Assembly (NCBI RefSeq): GCF_000264055.1
Contig: NZ_AJXL01000030.1
Coordinates: 1 to 38,512, forward strand
DNA: 38,512 nt
Source of the DNA: Flavobacterium sp. ACAM 123
Lineage (GTDB): Bacteria > Bacteroidota > Bacteroidia > Flavobacteriales > Flavobacteriaceae
Direction: 5' to 3'
Positions 17,430 to 25,419 of this stretch are shown in pieces; positions within the stretch are counted from its first letter, which is position 1, and the number at the start of each line of letters is the position of its first letter. The notes under the pieces were generated by a model. That model did no database searches, had not been told where the DNA came from, and saw only the letters and a program-made list of their open reading frames with translations. Both the position numbers and the translations under genes were made by a program.

Positions 17430-17545
17430 GTTTTATTGTCTAAGAGATGAAATTCTTTGCGGGCACAAGCGAGAAGCTTGCGCTAGCGTGGGATATATCA
17501 AGGACGTCTGCCCTTGTGCTTGCAGCGGGATATATTACTCTAAAA
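17430..17545. repeat. Intergenic repeat-like sequence
   Basis: This GC-richer stretch contains GGGCACAAGCGAGAAGCTTG, GCGCTAGCG, two copies of GGGATATAT and CCCTTGTGCTTGCAGCGGG. The last can partly pair with the first. The GCGCTAGC word recurs near 18553. It looks like a dispersed flavobacterial intergenic repeat. No gene is present. Confidence 0.4.
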
Positions 17546-18418
17546 CTATTCTATTTTCATATTGTTTTTTTTGGCTATTTTTAAAAATAACGCTTCTTTG
17601 TTTTCTGATTTTAGCTGTTGGTACATCGCTCCCATAATTTGTTCGGAATCTTTTATATAACTCGAATTGTCATTAGTATAAATTCTATGTGCGATAAAAA
17701 TATTATCTAATGCTTTTTCATATTCTTTCAATACAAAATAATTTTTTGCCGCTCCAAAATAGCCTTCTGCATTTTTAGGTCTAAATTTAATAAGTTTTTC
17801 ATAATAACTTACTGCAGTTTTAAAATCAGATTTTAAAGTATAGACAACACCAATATTCATCAAAGCAAAATCTCCTTCAGGGAAAATTTCTAACGATTTT
17901 TTATAGTATTTTATCGCACTATCATAATCGCCAAGTTGCCTATAGCAAGCAGCCATATCATCATAGGCAAGCACGTAATTTTTATCCTTTCCTATTGCCA
18001 TTTGAAAGCTTTTTATCGCTAAATCATATTTACTATCCATCATCATGTCTTTAGCAATACTATAATAGTTTTTTGCACTTTCAATTTCAGAGTCAGAGTA
18101 AAGTAATTCTTTTTGATCCTTGTTTCTTTTCTCTTTCAGCGCATCACAAGTTTTCGGTAAAAGTGCACTTACCTCTTTGATTATTTGAGTAATTCCTTCC
18201 ACCGTATTGGCTTTTTCTCTAATTTTTTCATCTTTTTCCTCAAAAAACACTTTCGCGAATGAATTACCAATACATTCACTAAAATTTTTTTCACTTGGTT
18301 TATCATATTTAGCTAAACAATTGCAAGTCTCTGTTGCCGCTTTTTCTTCTAACGACTGTGAAGTAGACACATGGAAATTCAAAACAAATAATAATATTAG
18401 GGCAAGATTTTTTTTCAT
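17546..18418 (-). CDS. Exported tetratricopeptide repeat protein
   Basis: The ATG at 18418 gives a signal peptide (MKKNLALILLFVLNFHVSTS). A first domain of about 100 residues holds Cys pairs (ETCNCLAKY, FSECIGNSF). At least four TPR units follow (for example YYSIAKDMMMDSKYDLAIKS, AYDDMAACYRQLGDYDSAIK, ALMNIGVVYTLKSDFKTAVS, GYFGAAKNYFVLKEYEKALD). TPR proteins are interaction scaffolds; the partner is unknown. The frame runs further to 18478, but only the later Met has a signal sequence. Confidence 0.8.
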   Translation of the reverse strand: MKKNLALILLFVLNFHVSTSQSLEEKAATETCNCLAKYDKPSEKNFSECIGNSFAKVFFEEKDEKIREKANTVEGITQIIKEVSALLPKTCDALKEKRNKDQKELLYSDSEIESAKNYYSIAKDMMMDSKYDLAIKSFQMAIGKDKNYVLAYDDMAACYRQLGDYDSAIKYYKKSLEIFPEGDFALMNIGVVYTLKSDFKTAVSYYEKLIKFRPKNAEGYFGAAKNYFVLKEYEKALDNIFIAHRIYTNDNSSYIKDSEQIMGAMYQQLKSENKEALFLKIAKKNNMKIE

Positions 18419-18472
18419 TATAAATTTATTGATTATGGTTTGCGTATTGGTTAAGTAAAAACAGCTCCATCT

Positions 18473-18560
18473 TGTCATTTCGACGAAGGAGAAATCTCCG
18501 CTCGCTATTTCTATATACTTGCTCTACTGTGTGGCCACAGATTCCAAATCTGCGCTAGCT
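18473..18560. repeat. Dispersed intergenic repeat (CATTTCGACGAAGGAGAAAT type)
   Basis: The words CATTTCGACGAAGGAGAAAT, GGCCACAGATTCC and GCGCTAGC resemble a repeat scattered through many Bacteroidetes genomes. It lies between a TPR gene and a cassette-like 3' end. Confidence 0.5.
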
Positions 18561-18572
18561 TTTCAAGCCCAA

Positions 18573-18591
18573 CAAAGCCTTAGCTGTTATG
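18573..18591 (-). repeat. Cassette-end-like site: CATAAC core with CTTTG word
   Basis: Minus strand reads CATAACAGCTAAGGCTTTG at the stop codon of a partial gene. It matches the pattern of the two sites flanking the next TPR gene: CATAAC followed at 10-16 bases by (G)CTTTG or TTTTG. Confidence 0.4.
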
Positions 18592-18738
18592 TGTTCCGTT
18601 TAATTTTCTTTACAAGTTGCTTTTCCACGTTATGAATTAAATATTCTTTGGAATTTATATTGTATGTTAAAATAAGCATATCGTTTTGGTCAACATAGTC
18701 TATTAAATATTTACCATTTTTGAATGTGCTATTGAAGC
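18587..18738 (-). pseudogene. Truncated 3' end of an unknown gene
   Basis: One minus-strand frame without a start reads FNSTFKNGKYLIDYVDQND, then MLILTYNINSKEYLIHNVEK and QLVKKIKRNT before a TAA at 18587-18589. It is about 50 codons long and starts abruptly where the GGGCATAACCGCC site behind the TPR gene ends. The likeliest reading is the C-terminal piece of a gene cut by a cassette-like recombination. No family is recognised. Confidence 0.5.
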
Positions 18739-18758
18739 TCAAAACGGCGGTTATGCCC
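18737..18758 (-). repeat. Cassette-end-like site behind the TPR gene
   Basis: Minus strand reads GGGCATAACCGCCGTTTTGA, 11 bases after the TPR stop codon. Its mate before the TPR start, at 19933-19957, is in inverted orientation, so the gene is bracketed as in an integron cassette. Confidence 0.5.
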
Positions 18759-18769
18759 AGTTATTCTTG

Positions 18770-19909
18770 TTATTTAGTTGGTCTTGAAGTCGCTGTCGGT
18801 TTAACTTTATCTTCAAGAATTTCAATTACACTTTTCTTCAAGTCATCATATTTTAAGTTGTCGTTAAAGCCAATGTTGAATGTCGAATGTGTATCGCCTT
18901 TTGTTCGGCAGAGTAAATATTTTGACCCGCCTTGTTCTACAGAAATTGGAGAAAACTCTGTTTGGATTCTATATTCAATGTTGTCGTCCTGATTTACAAC
19001 ATAGAACAAATGTTTATTGTAAATGTCTTTTGAACCTTCTTCGTATCTTTCATATACTTGAATTAGCTTGTCATTCCATTTGAATTGATCGAAGCAAAAC
19101 ATATCTTTTAAATTGTCTTTAAGTAGCCCATTTTTGTACGCATCATATAGTTTGACTTTATATGGTTTTGCTTTATCATACTCTTTTCTATGATAATAGA
19201 TTTGGATGAGTTTTGCATAAGAATGATAATCGGTTGGGTCTAATTGTAAAAGCTCAACAAAGGCAGGTTCTGCTTTGTCATAATTACCTTTTAAAGATTC
19301 AAGTAGTCCGATATTGAACAATGCGTTTATATATGAATTAGATTTATTGTCTATTTTTGATTTAGCTATATAATAGGCTTCTAATGCTTTGTCGTTATTT
19401 TTTTGGTCAGAATAGATTTGAGCAACAAATGAATATGGTCTGTCTTGGCAGTTCTTTTGTTCAGTTGCTTTTTTGTACGCTTCAAGAGCTAGGTCTAATT
19501 TTTCTAAATTATAGTAAGAGTCGCCAAGTCCGCTGTAAAATTCGGCATCGTCCGATTTTAAACTAATAGCTAATTGGAAAGATTTTACAGCTTCATCATA
19601 CTTCTGCATATAGTTCAAAGTCGAAGCCTTTATATATAGTGGAGCAGGGTCTTTTGAATCTTTTTCGATTGAAAGATTCATAAATTTAAGACAATTGTTA
19701 TCGTCTTCTCTCATATAGTAAGCTTGTCCAATATAATACAATGCTTTGGCGGTGTAATCCTTTGAATTAGAAGCGTTTTGTTCTATTATTTTGTCAAATT
19801 GCTTATTGTCGGACAAAGTTTTTAAATTTTCCGTTGTTTGGTCTTGAGCAAAAATTGTCAAGCTATAAATAGTCAGAATCAGTGATGATATAATATTCTT
19901 AACTTTCAT
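18770..19909 (-). CDS. Exported tetratricopeptide repeat protein
   Basis: The 379-residue protein starts with a signal peptide (MKVKNIISSLILTIYSLTIF, cleaved near AQ). At least six TPR units follow, such as ALYYIGQAYYMREDDNNCLK, PLYIKASTLNYMQKYDEAVK, FYSGLGDSYYNLEKLDLALE and SYAKLIQIYYHRKEYDKAKP. The last 100 residues form a separate domain (IYNKHLFYVVNQDDNIEYRI...SKYLLCRTKGDTHSTFNI) that I do not recognise. The gene is closely framed by inverted GGGCATAAC sites, 24 bases before its start and 11 bases after its stop. It may therefore have moved as a unit. Function is unknown. Confidence 0.8.
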   Translation of the reverse strand: MKVKNIISSLILTIYSLTIFAQDQTTENLKTLSDNKQFDKIIEQNASNSKDYTAKALYYIGQAYYMREDDNNCLKFMNLSIEKDSKDPAPLYIKASTLNYMQKYDEAVKSFQLAISLKSDDAEFYSGLGDSYYNLEKLDLALEAYKKATEQKNCQDRPYSFVAQIYSDQKNNDKALEAYYIAKSKIDNKSNSYINALFNIGLLESLKGNYDKAEPAFVELLQLDPTDYHSYAKLIQIYYHRKEYDKAKPYKVKLYDAYKNGLLKDNLKDMFCFDQFKWNDKLIQVYERYEEGSKDIYNKHLFYVVNQDDNIEYRIQTEFSPISVEQGGSKYLLCRTKGDTHSTFNIGFNDNLKYDDLKKSVIEILEDKVKPTATSRPTK

Positions 19910-19932
19910 TCGGTTCTTTTTTTTTTATAATT

Positions 19933-20055
19933 GGGCATAACGTTTCGCTGCTTTGAGATGGTGTGTGGTTCGTAACCTTTCAATTTTCGGCTTTGCAGAA
20001 AATAAGATGCGAAACGGTAATTCCACTAAATCACACATTATATCAAAACAGCTGT
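19933..20055. repeat. attC-like site with 21-bp imperfect inverted repeat, split by an intron
   Basis: GGGCATAACG at 19933 is followed by GCTGCTTTGAGATGG... at 19947-19967, whose inverted partner is at 20032-20052. The 21-base arms agree at 17 positions and enclose 64 bases. In the sense of the neighbouring genes this gives arm, spacer, arm and a GTTATGC core directly before the TPR gene, the order seen in integron attC sites. The group II intron starts about four bases beyond the second arm. The outer half of the site, with CATAA at the AAA gene stop, lies on the far side of the intron. Confidence 0.5.
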
Positions 20056-21959
20056 GTGTGCCCTGCATGAGCAGGAAGCAGATTGTAAATCGTTTGTTCT
20101 CGATTCGAAATTAGACTTTTTGGATTAGAAAACAAATGATACAGTCTGATATTTTTCCAGAGGGTGTAAGTCCCTTATGAGCGGATTGAAAACCCGAATC
20201 ATTAGCACGTCGCAAGCTGGTTTACCGTGAGGTATGCAGTGAAGGCAGCGAAACGGCAAAAGTCTGTACCGACGAACAGAAATTGCATAAGAGGCATTTA
20301 GTAGGGGATAAGCGTCCACAGCAACGTAAAGTCCGAAGTTTACAAAAACCTATTAGATGTAGATGCAGCGGGAATAGACGGAAGGAAAGAGCTCTTACCG
20401 GGGGAGGTCTTGACAACCACGAGTTGGTTAGGTCAAGAAGTCAGCAGAAGTCATAGTACTTGTGGCAACGAGTTGCAAATAGAAACTGCATAGGTCTCAC
20501 AATCAAGGAAGGACAGAACGCAAAAAGGTTCTTAATTTTCAACGGAATGGCGCAAGTCATAGCCCTGAGAAACAAGAACAGGTTAACCGATTAAAAACAA
20601 CAAAATGATTGCACGAGCAGTACATCCTTACAATCTTCAAAAAGCATTGGAACACGTTATTGCCAATCGAGGCAGTGCGGGAGTTGATGGCTTGAAAACC
20701 CACCAACTCAAAGAGAGTTTTCCTAATCGAAAACCCCAATTGCTTGACGATATTGCAAAGGAAAACTACTTAACCCAACCCATTTTGGGCGTAGAAATCC
20801 CCAAAAGCAACGGCAAAGTCCGTCTTCTAGGAGTTCCTACCACTACCGACCGAGTGTTGCAACAAGCAGTATCGCAAGTGATAGCAACACTATTTGAACC
20901 CGAGTTTAGTAGCAATAGTTTTGGATTTCGTCCCAACAAGAATGCCCGACAAGCTGTTGGACAATCACGGGACTACATCCATCAAGGGTTGAACCACATT
21001 GTGGACATTGACCTCAAGAACTTCTTTGACGAAGTAGACCATTGTTTATTACTGAATTTAGTACATCGAAAAGTGAAATGCAAAACCACGATGCGACTCA
21101 TTCGAAAATGGCTACGCGCGCCGATACAAATCAAAGGGAAACTACATAAAAGGCGAAAAGGAGTTCCACAAGGAAGTCCTTTGAGTCCGCTATTGTCGAA
21201 TATTTTGCTCCACGAATTGGACAAAGAAATGACAAGACGCAAATACAAATTTGTACGTTATGCCGATGATTTTAGTATTTATTGCACGAGCCACAACGGG
21301 GCAAAAGCGACAGCACAAGCGCTTGTAAAATTCTTAAAAACAAAGCTCAAACTGACCATCAACGAGGAGAAAAGCGGGATTAAACGTCCCGTTCACTTCA
21401 CTATTTTGGGATTCGGATTTGTGCCAACTTACAAGAAAGGAAGCAAGAACGATTATCAGTTGGTAGTGGCAGAAAAAGCGTGGAAGAAACTCAAAGAAAA
21501 GCTCAAAAGCATTAGCCGCAAAACCGCACCAGTCAAGCTAGAAGACCGTATTGCCAAGATAAACGAAATTCAACGAGGATGGTTAAACTATTTTCGAGGA
21601 ACGAGTATCATGGGGAAATTACGGGATATAGATGGCTGGCTCAGAAACCGACTTCGGTACTGCATTTGGCACGATTGGAAGAAACCTGAACGGAAAAGGA
21701 AAAACCTCATACGATTAGGAATTGACCAAGACCACGCCTATGCATGGAGTCGAACTCGAAAAGGCGGTTGGGCAATTGCTCAGAGTCCAATCTTGGGGTC
21801 TACCATCACTTTGAAACGCTTAAAACAAAAAGGGTATCAATCATTGACTGATGCTTACATCTCATTTAATCCATCTCTTTGCGAACCGCCGAGTACGTGA
21901 CCCGTACGCTCGGTGGTGTGAGAGGCGCACTCCGTTCCATTAGGGGCGGAGCCGTCTAC
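20056..21959 (+). mobile_element. Group II intron, probably class C (IIC), with its reverse transcriptase
   Basis: The likely 5' end is GTGTGCCC at 20056, fitting the GUGYG consensus. About 550 bases of structured RNA follow, then the reverse transcriptase gene, domain V at 21885-21917 (ACCGCCGAG pairs with CTCGGTGGT) and domain VI at about 21925-21952 with a CTCCGTTCC/GGGGCGGAG stem. The 3' end is at TCTAC, within a few bases of 21959. The lack of an endonuclease domain, the short length and the position just past a stem-loop all fit class C introns. It is antisense to the genes on both sides. Ends are judged by eye and may be off by a few bases. Confidence 0.75.
20605..21900 (+). CDS. ltrA: Group II intron-encoded reverse transcriptase/maturase
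   Basis: The 431-residue protein copies the intron into DNA and helps it splice. RT blocks are clear: GSAGVDGLKTHQL, GVPTTTDRVLQQAVSQVI, SFGFRPNKNARQAV, VDIDLKNFFDEVDH, GVPQGSPLSPLLSNILLHEL, and the catalytic FVRYADDFSIY. The thumb/maturase part has EIQRGWLNYFRG and DIDGWLRNRLRYCIWHDWKK. The tail has AYAWSRTRKGGWAIAQSPIL, characteristic of endonuclease-lacking introns. No HNH domain is present. The stop codon (21898-21900) lies inside RNA domain V, so the gene and the ribozyme overlap. The frame is intact. Confidence 0.93.
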   Translation: MIARAVHPYNLQKALEHVIANRGSAGVDGLKTHQLKESFPNRKPQLLDDIAKENYLTQPILGVEIPKSNGKVRLLGVPTTTDRVLQQAVSQVIATLFEPEFSSNSFGFRPNKNARQAVGQSRDYIHQGLNHIVDIDLKNFFDEVDHCLLLNLVHRKVKCKTTMRLIRKWLRAPIQIKGKLHKRRKGVPQGSPLSPLLSNILLHELDKEMTRRKYKFVRYADDFSIYCTSHNGAKATAQALVKFLKTKLKLTINEEKSGIKRPVHFTILGFGFVPTYKKGSKNDYQLVVAEKAWKKLKEKLKSISRKTAPVKLEDRIAKINEIQRGWLNYFRGTSIMGKLRDIDGWLRNRLRYCIWHDWKKPERKRKNLIRLGIDQDHAYAWSRTRKGGWAIAQSPILGSTITLKRLKQKGYQSLTDAYISFNPSLCEPPST

Positions 21960-21963
21960 TCAA

Positions 21964-24318
21964 TTATGGGTTGGGCTTCTTTGTTCTACGTATTTTAGTT
22001 CGTGTAGTTTCATATCTTTGAATTTCTTCATTGAGATTTTTTGGTTCAGGTTTTATATAAGCGTACTTATCGCTGTGTGTATGACCTTCCATATATCTAC
22101 AGCATTGAGCAAAACTATCTAATAATTCGTTTACCAATTCTTCATCAAAATAAACGCTTGATAAAGAATCAACACTAACTCGTTCATTATAACGCTGCAC
22201 AACATTCTTGAAAAGATCATTAATGACTAAAACTTCATAACAAGTTCTCAATGCCGTGAAACCTGTTTTTACAAGAAATTCTCTTTGTGCTGGTGGGCAA
22301 TCATCTTTATTTGAATCTGAGTAATATTTTTTAGCAGGTTCAGCGTTGCGATATTCCTTTTCATAAGATGGAGAATTTTTCAACCAAACTTGTCCAGGTT
22401 TACCAGCTCTATTTTCAATCCAATGACACAAAAAAGGAATTGTTTTTTCTTCTGAAAAGGTAATAAGATTTGAAACAAAAATCAAATCGTGTGTAAACAC
22501 AATGACTTGTTTGTTTACTGATTCTCGAATAAGTCTGTAAGCAATATCTCTTTTCCTTCCATCGTCTAATGAATTTACAGGATCATCAAATATGATTCCT
22601 CTGTTAACTTCTGAAAGTTGCATTTCTGAAATAAAGTCAGCTAATGCAATTACTTTTTGCTCACCTTCACTTAAAATTGCAGCTGGATTTCTGCCTTTTA
22701 AAGTAAGTTGTCTGAAAGAAGTTCCTCCTGAACCTGTATGATTTACTTCAATTCCAAAATTTCCATTCAAGTATAAACACTCTTGGTTGAAAGTGTCAAT
22801 ATATTTTTGGTTAAAGTACTTCCCTGAAAGATATTTCTCCCACTCCGTTATACTTCTTTTAAATGAAATCCAACTTATTGTATTTGCTTTTAAAATCCAT
22901 TGTTGAATTTCAATATAATCTGTCAATTTTTGAAAATGAGTGTTGAACTTTTCTTTATGATTAAGATATGTCTTTGTTCCTTGTAGTTTTGTTAGTTCAA
23001 GAATTTCCGTGTTTTCTTTGAGAACTTTAATTGACTCGCCAATTGCAGTAATAATTGCGTCATAAGCTGTAAGATTTATCTGAAACTCTACTCGTTTGTT
23101 TGCTTTTTTTGCTGTAATATCAGCAATAATATTTGCTGTTAGAGTTTTTAGTGTGTCAAGACTTTCTTTGAGTGAAGTTAAAACTTGGGGGTGATTTTCG
23201 GTTAGCCAACCGGTTAGAATATTGTTAACTGGAAATAAGTCAAAAGGTAATTTTTCAAAACCTGCTTTTATTTCATTCAGCGCATTCTGTGTTTGTGCTG
23301 CGTTTTGTTCAGCAATACTTTTAATAAATGTCCAATAGTTTTTTATTAAATTTTCTGCTTCCTCTGAAAGTGGTTGATGACAAAGTAAGCAATTATCCTT
23401 GCTTTCTGGATAAACGGATTCCCCTATCTTTTGCTGCTTGGCAAATTTTTCAGCAGCCACAATAAAATCTTTCCATTCAACAGTGCCTATGTTTGCAATT
23501 TTATCTGTTTTGAAACTCTCAATTCCCTCTGCTTTTGCAGTTGCTTCTTTTTCTATGCAGTCAGTTATTGAAGTCTGGACATAGGTTAAGTATGTATTGA
23601 CAAAGTACGTATTGATTGCTACAATCGTTATTTTGGTTTCTTCTATATTTTTCGCAATGCTTTCAAGTTTTTGAATTTCTTTCTCTTTGTTTGTTGACGC
23701 CAAAAGAAGTTCATCATATTTTTTTTCAACTGCAGCTTTTTCTGTTTTGTTTTGCTCTGAAAATGGTATATGTTTATTTAATTCAGTAATGTTTGTTTGT
23801 GCAGTCAAGCTTTGAACTAAATTTTTAATTTCAGATTCTCCATCAAACCAAACAGCAAAATCATTAGGTGTTCGTTTACTTGTAATGTCCGAATTGAGTT
23901 TTATCTCTACTTTTTTAATTACTTCTGTAAAATCAGCAAAAAAACTTAATCCTGCTGGACGAAATTCAAACTCATTTTTGTGGTCAAGATGATGTCTTAC
24001 ACTCCCATTATCAAATACTGCATATTGTTCAAACTCGGTGTTAGTTGAGTGTGAAGGGTAATTTAGCGGAATATCTATACCTGCTGAATTAAAAATAAAG
24101 TTGGCAGAAACTGATTTGTGTCCACTCACTAAGTGAATGTTAGGTACTATTTCTTCAGGTGTTTTGGAATAAAAGACTTTTTTCAACAATCTCACATAGC
24201 CTGATTTACCAGAACCGTTCGCACCATAAATGATAGTTAGATTAGGACTGAAATCAATTACTTGATTCTCTGACAAAGCGTTTACACCTTCAATATTTTC
24301 AAGTTTGTTGAAAAGCAA
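21964..24318 (-). CDS. RloC-like AAA/ABC-type ATPase, candidate zinc-hook anticodon nuclease
   Basis: The 784-residue protein has an SMC/Rad50-like ATPase split by coiled coil. Walker A GANGSGKS is at 32-39, long helices occupy about 165-450, and a zinc-hook pair CLLC is at 310-313. The signature LSEGEQ is at 549-554, Walker B GIIFDDP at 574-580, the D-loop NSLDD at 582-586 and the switch His at 610. The C-terminal domain has R691 and E695 (ALRTCYEVL), then H746/H748 in EGHTHSD. This is the Arg-x3-Glu ... His arrangement of PrrC/RloC anticodon nucleases, which cut tRNA after phage attack. It starts at a weak TTG, in the same frame as the 83-residue piece upstream. Confidence 0.82.
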   Translation of the reverse strand: MLFNKLENIEGVNALSENQVIDFSPNLTIIYGANGSGKSGYVRLLKKVFYSKTPEEIVPNIHLVSGHKSVSANFIFNSAGIDIPLNYPSHSTNTEFEQYAVFDNGSVRHHLDHKNEFEFRPAGLSFFADFTEVIKKVEIKLNSDITSKRTPNDFAVWFDGESEIKNLVQSLTAQTNITELNKHIPFSEQNKTEKAAVEKKYDELLLASTNKEKEIQKLESIAKNIEETKITIVAINTYFVNTYLTYVQTSITDCIEKEATAKAEGIESFKTDKIANIGTVEWKDFIVAAEKFAKQQKIGESVYPESKDNCLLCHQPLSEEAENLIKNYWTFIKSIAEQNAAQTQNALNEIKAGFEKLPFDLFPVNNILTGWLTENHPQVLTSLKESLDTLKTLTANIIADITAKKANKRVEFQINLTAYDAIITAIGESIKVLKENTEILELTKLQGTKTYLNHKEKFNTHFQKLTDYIEIQQWILKANTISWISFKRSITEWEKYLSGKYFNQKYIDTFNQECLYLNGNFGIEVNHTGSGGTSFRQLTLKGRNPAAILSEGEQKVIALADFISEMQLSEVNRGIIFDDPVNSLDDGRKRDIAYRLIRESVNKQVIVFTHDLIFVSNLITFSEEKTIPFLCHWIENRAGKPGQVWLKNSPSYEKEYRNAEPAKKYYSDSNKDDCPPAQREFLVKTGFTALRTCYEVLVINDLFKNVVQRYNERVSVDSLSSVYFDEELVNELLDSFAQCCRYMEGHTHSDKYAYIKPEPKNLNEEIQRYETTRTKIRRTKKPNP

Positions 24319-24327
24319 ATCAAGTTT

Positions 24328-24579
24328 TTAATCTCCTGAATTACCACCATTATAATTTATTGCAATTTCTGGTTTGGCTGTTGCTGGAATGAGAGTAAGT
24401 TCTTCAAGTAGATAAGAGTATGAGGTATTTAACTCAGCATCTGTTATAATATTACCTTTCAAAATCTTTTCCGCAAGATATTTAGCCCAATAAGGAAGCC
24501 CATCAGCAAATCCCTTGACTTCTGTTTCAAGTGTTACTACTTGCGTTTCTATTTCTGGCATTTCACTTAATTCTTCCAT
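24328..24579 (-). CDS. N-terminal piece or small partner of the RloC-like ATPase
   Basis: The 83-residue acidic protein contains LPYWAKYLAEKILKGNIITD and AELNTSYSYLLEELTL. This is a small helical domain of the type found at the N-terminus of some large AAA proteins. Its TAA stop is in the same frame as the ATPase gene, with only AAA CTT GAT between the stop and the TTG start. Removing the one stop would give a single protein of about 870 residues. It is therefore either half of a gene cut by a nonsense change or a true small partner. It has no independent function that I can name. Confidence 0.6.
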   Translation of the reverse strand: MEELSEMPEIETQVVTLETEVKGFADGLPYWAKYLAEKILKGNIITDAELNTSYSYLLEELTLIPATAKPEIAINYNGGNSGD

Positions 24580-24670
24580 AATGTTAATTGCGTCGGTGTT
24601 ATAGCCTTACCCATAACTAGTATATAACATAAAGTATATACCTCTTTTTATTAAATTCACTCTTTTGTTA

Positions 24671-24737
24671 CGAAACAAAAATCCACAACAAAAAAAAATG
24701 CGTTGCATCTTCTTGTTGTGGATTAATTTTGTTTTTC
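24671..24737. terminator. Strong bidirectional hairpin upstream of the ATPase cassette
   Basis: ATCCACAACA and TGTTGTGGAT pair perfectly, extended by CAAAA/TTTTG on the outside and ATGC/GCAT in the loop, with A and T tracts on both sides. It lies in the gap beyond the start of the 83-codon gene and could end transcription from either side. Confidence 0.6.
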
Positions 24738-25049
24738 GTGGTTTTCAAATGTAAGATTTTTTTGTCTAAAGTAAAGCGAGAGTTATTAACAACTTTATAG
24801 TATTTATGAGTTATAAAATATACTTAGTCCCTTTTTTAGCGATTAGTAGCATTCGATAATTGATATCGGTTTTATTTCATTTGTATTTTAATGTAAAAGC
24901 TCTTCCTTATTACGAAGCAGCGTCACAGAGAGAATCGCAGTACTTGTTGCTATACTCGTTTGATTGCTTCGGTATCCTCTAACCATTGCTCATATCCTAA
25001 TAGGGATGAAAAATCTGTGAATTAGCGGTGTTTTTACTTTCGTTATTAG

Positions 25050-25165
25050 GAAACACATTCCTGATTTCTAGCCCTGATGGAAGCGGCATCCTCTTTATCC
25101 CGGCTTTTCGGGATGAAGAGATATAGCGGACAGCAGGAACTATCGCGTTTGAAGCCACAATTGCT
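25050..25165 (+). repeat. Flavobacterial structured intergenic repeat
   Basis: The words TAGCCCTGATGGAAGCGGCA, a hairpin CTCTTTATCCCG/CGGGATGAAGAG (25090-25119) with loop GCTTTT, and ATATAGCGGACAGCAGGAAC match a repeat I know from many flavobacterial intergenic regions. It could be a structured RNA or a mobile repeat; its role is unknown. Confidence 0.6.
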
Positions 25166-25419
25166 CTGCTCCTAAATAGTATTTGGATGCTATTCTTTTG
25201 AAAATCATTTCTTTATGAAAACTAAATTTCCTCCCTATTATATATTATTCTTTAACTAAAATGTTTTTATTGTTGCTATTTTGACACAAATTCATTAAAT
25301 TAGTGCATAATTCTTCCGTTTTTTAACAAACAAATAATAAACTTAATCTTATAGCATACTAGAATTATATTCCAATACCAGAAAATCATAAGTACTACCC
25401 ACTAAAAATAAGTTAATGT

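Larger units (their letters stand above)
24580..25419. other. 840-base gap between the ATPase cassette and nqrA, with repeats
   Basis: No gene is supported. From left to right it holds a GTTATGGGTAAGGCTATAAC-like stretch before the 83-codon gene (minus strand, about 24598-24618), the hairpin at 24671-24737, and decayed words of a GATTGCTTCGG-type repeat at about 24900-24980. The structured repeat at 25050-25160 follows, then an AT-rich region that must contain the nqr promoter. TTGACA at 25281 followed 19 bases later by CATAAT is a weak candidate. Confidence 0.5.

Noticed and set aside
20125..20416. Minus-strand frames of 64 codons
   Set aside because: They lie in the structured RNA of the group II intron and resemble no protein.
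20056..21959. Retron or other defence reverse transcriptase
   Set aside because: The RT has maturase/thumb motifs, and domain V and VI hairpins follow it, so it is a group II intron.
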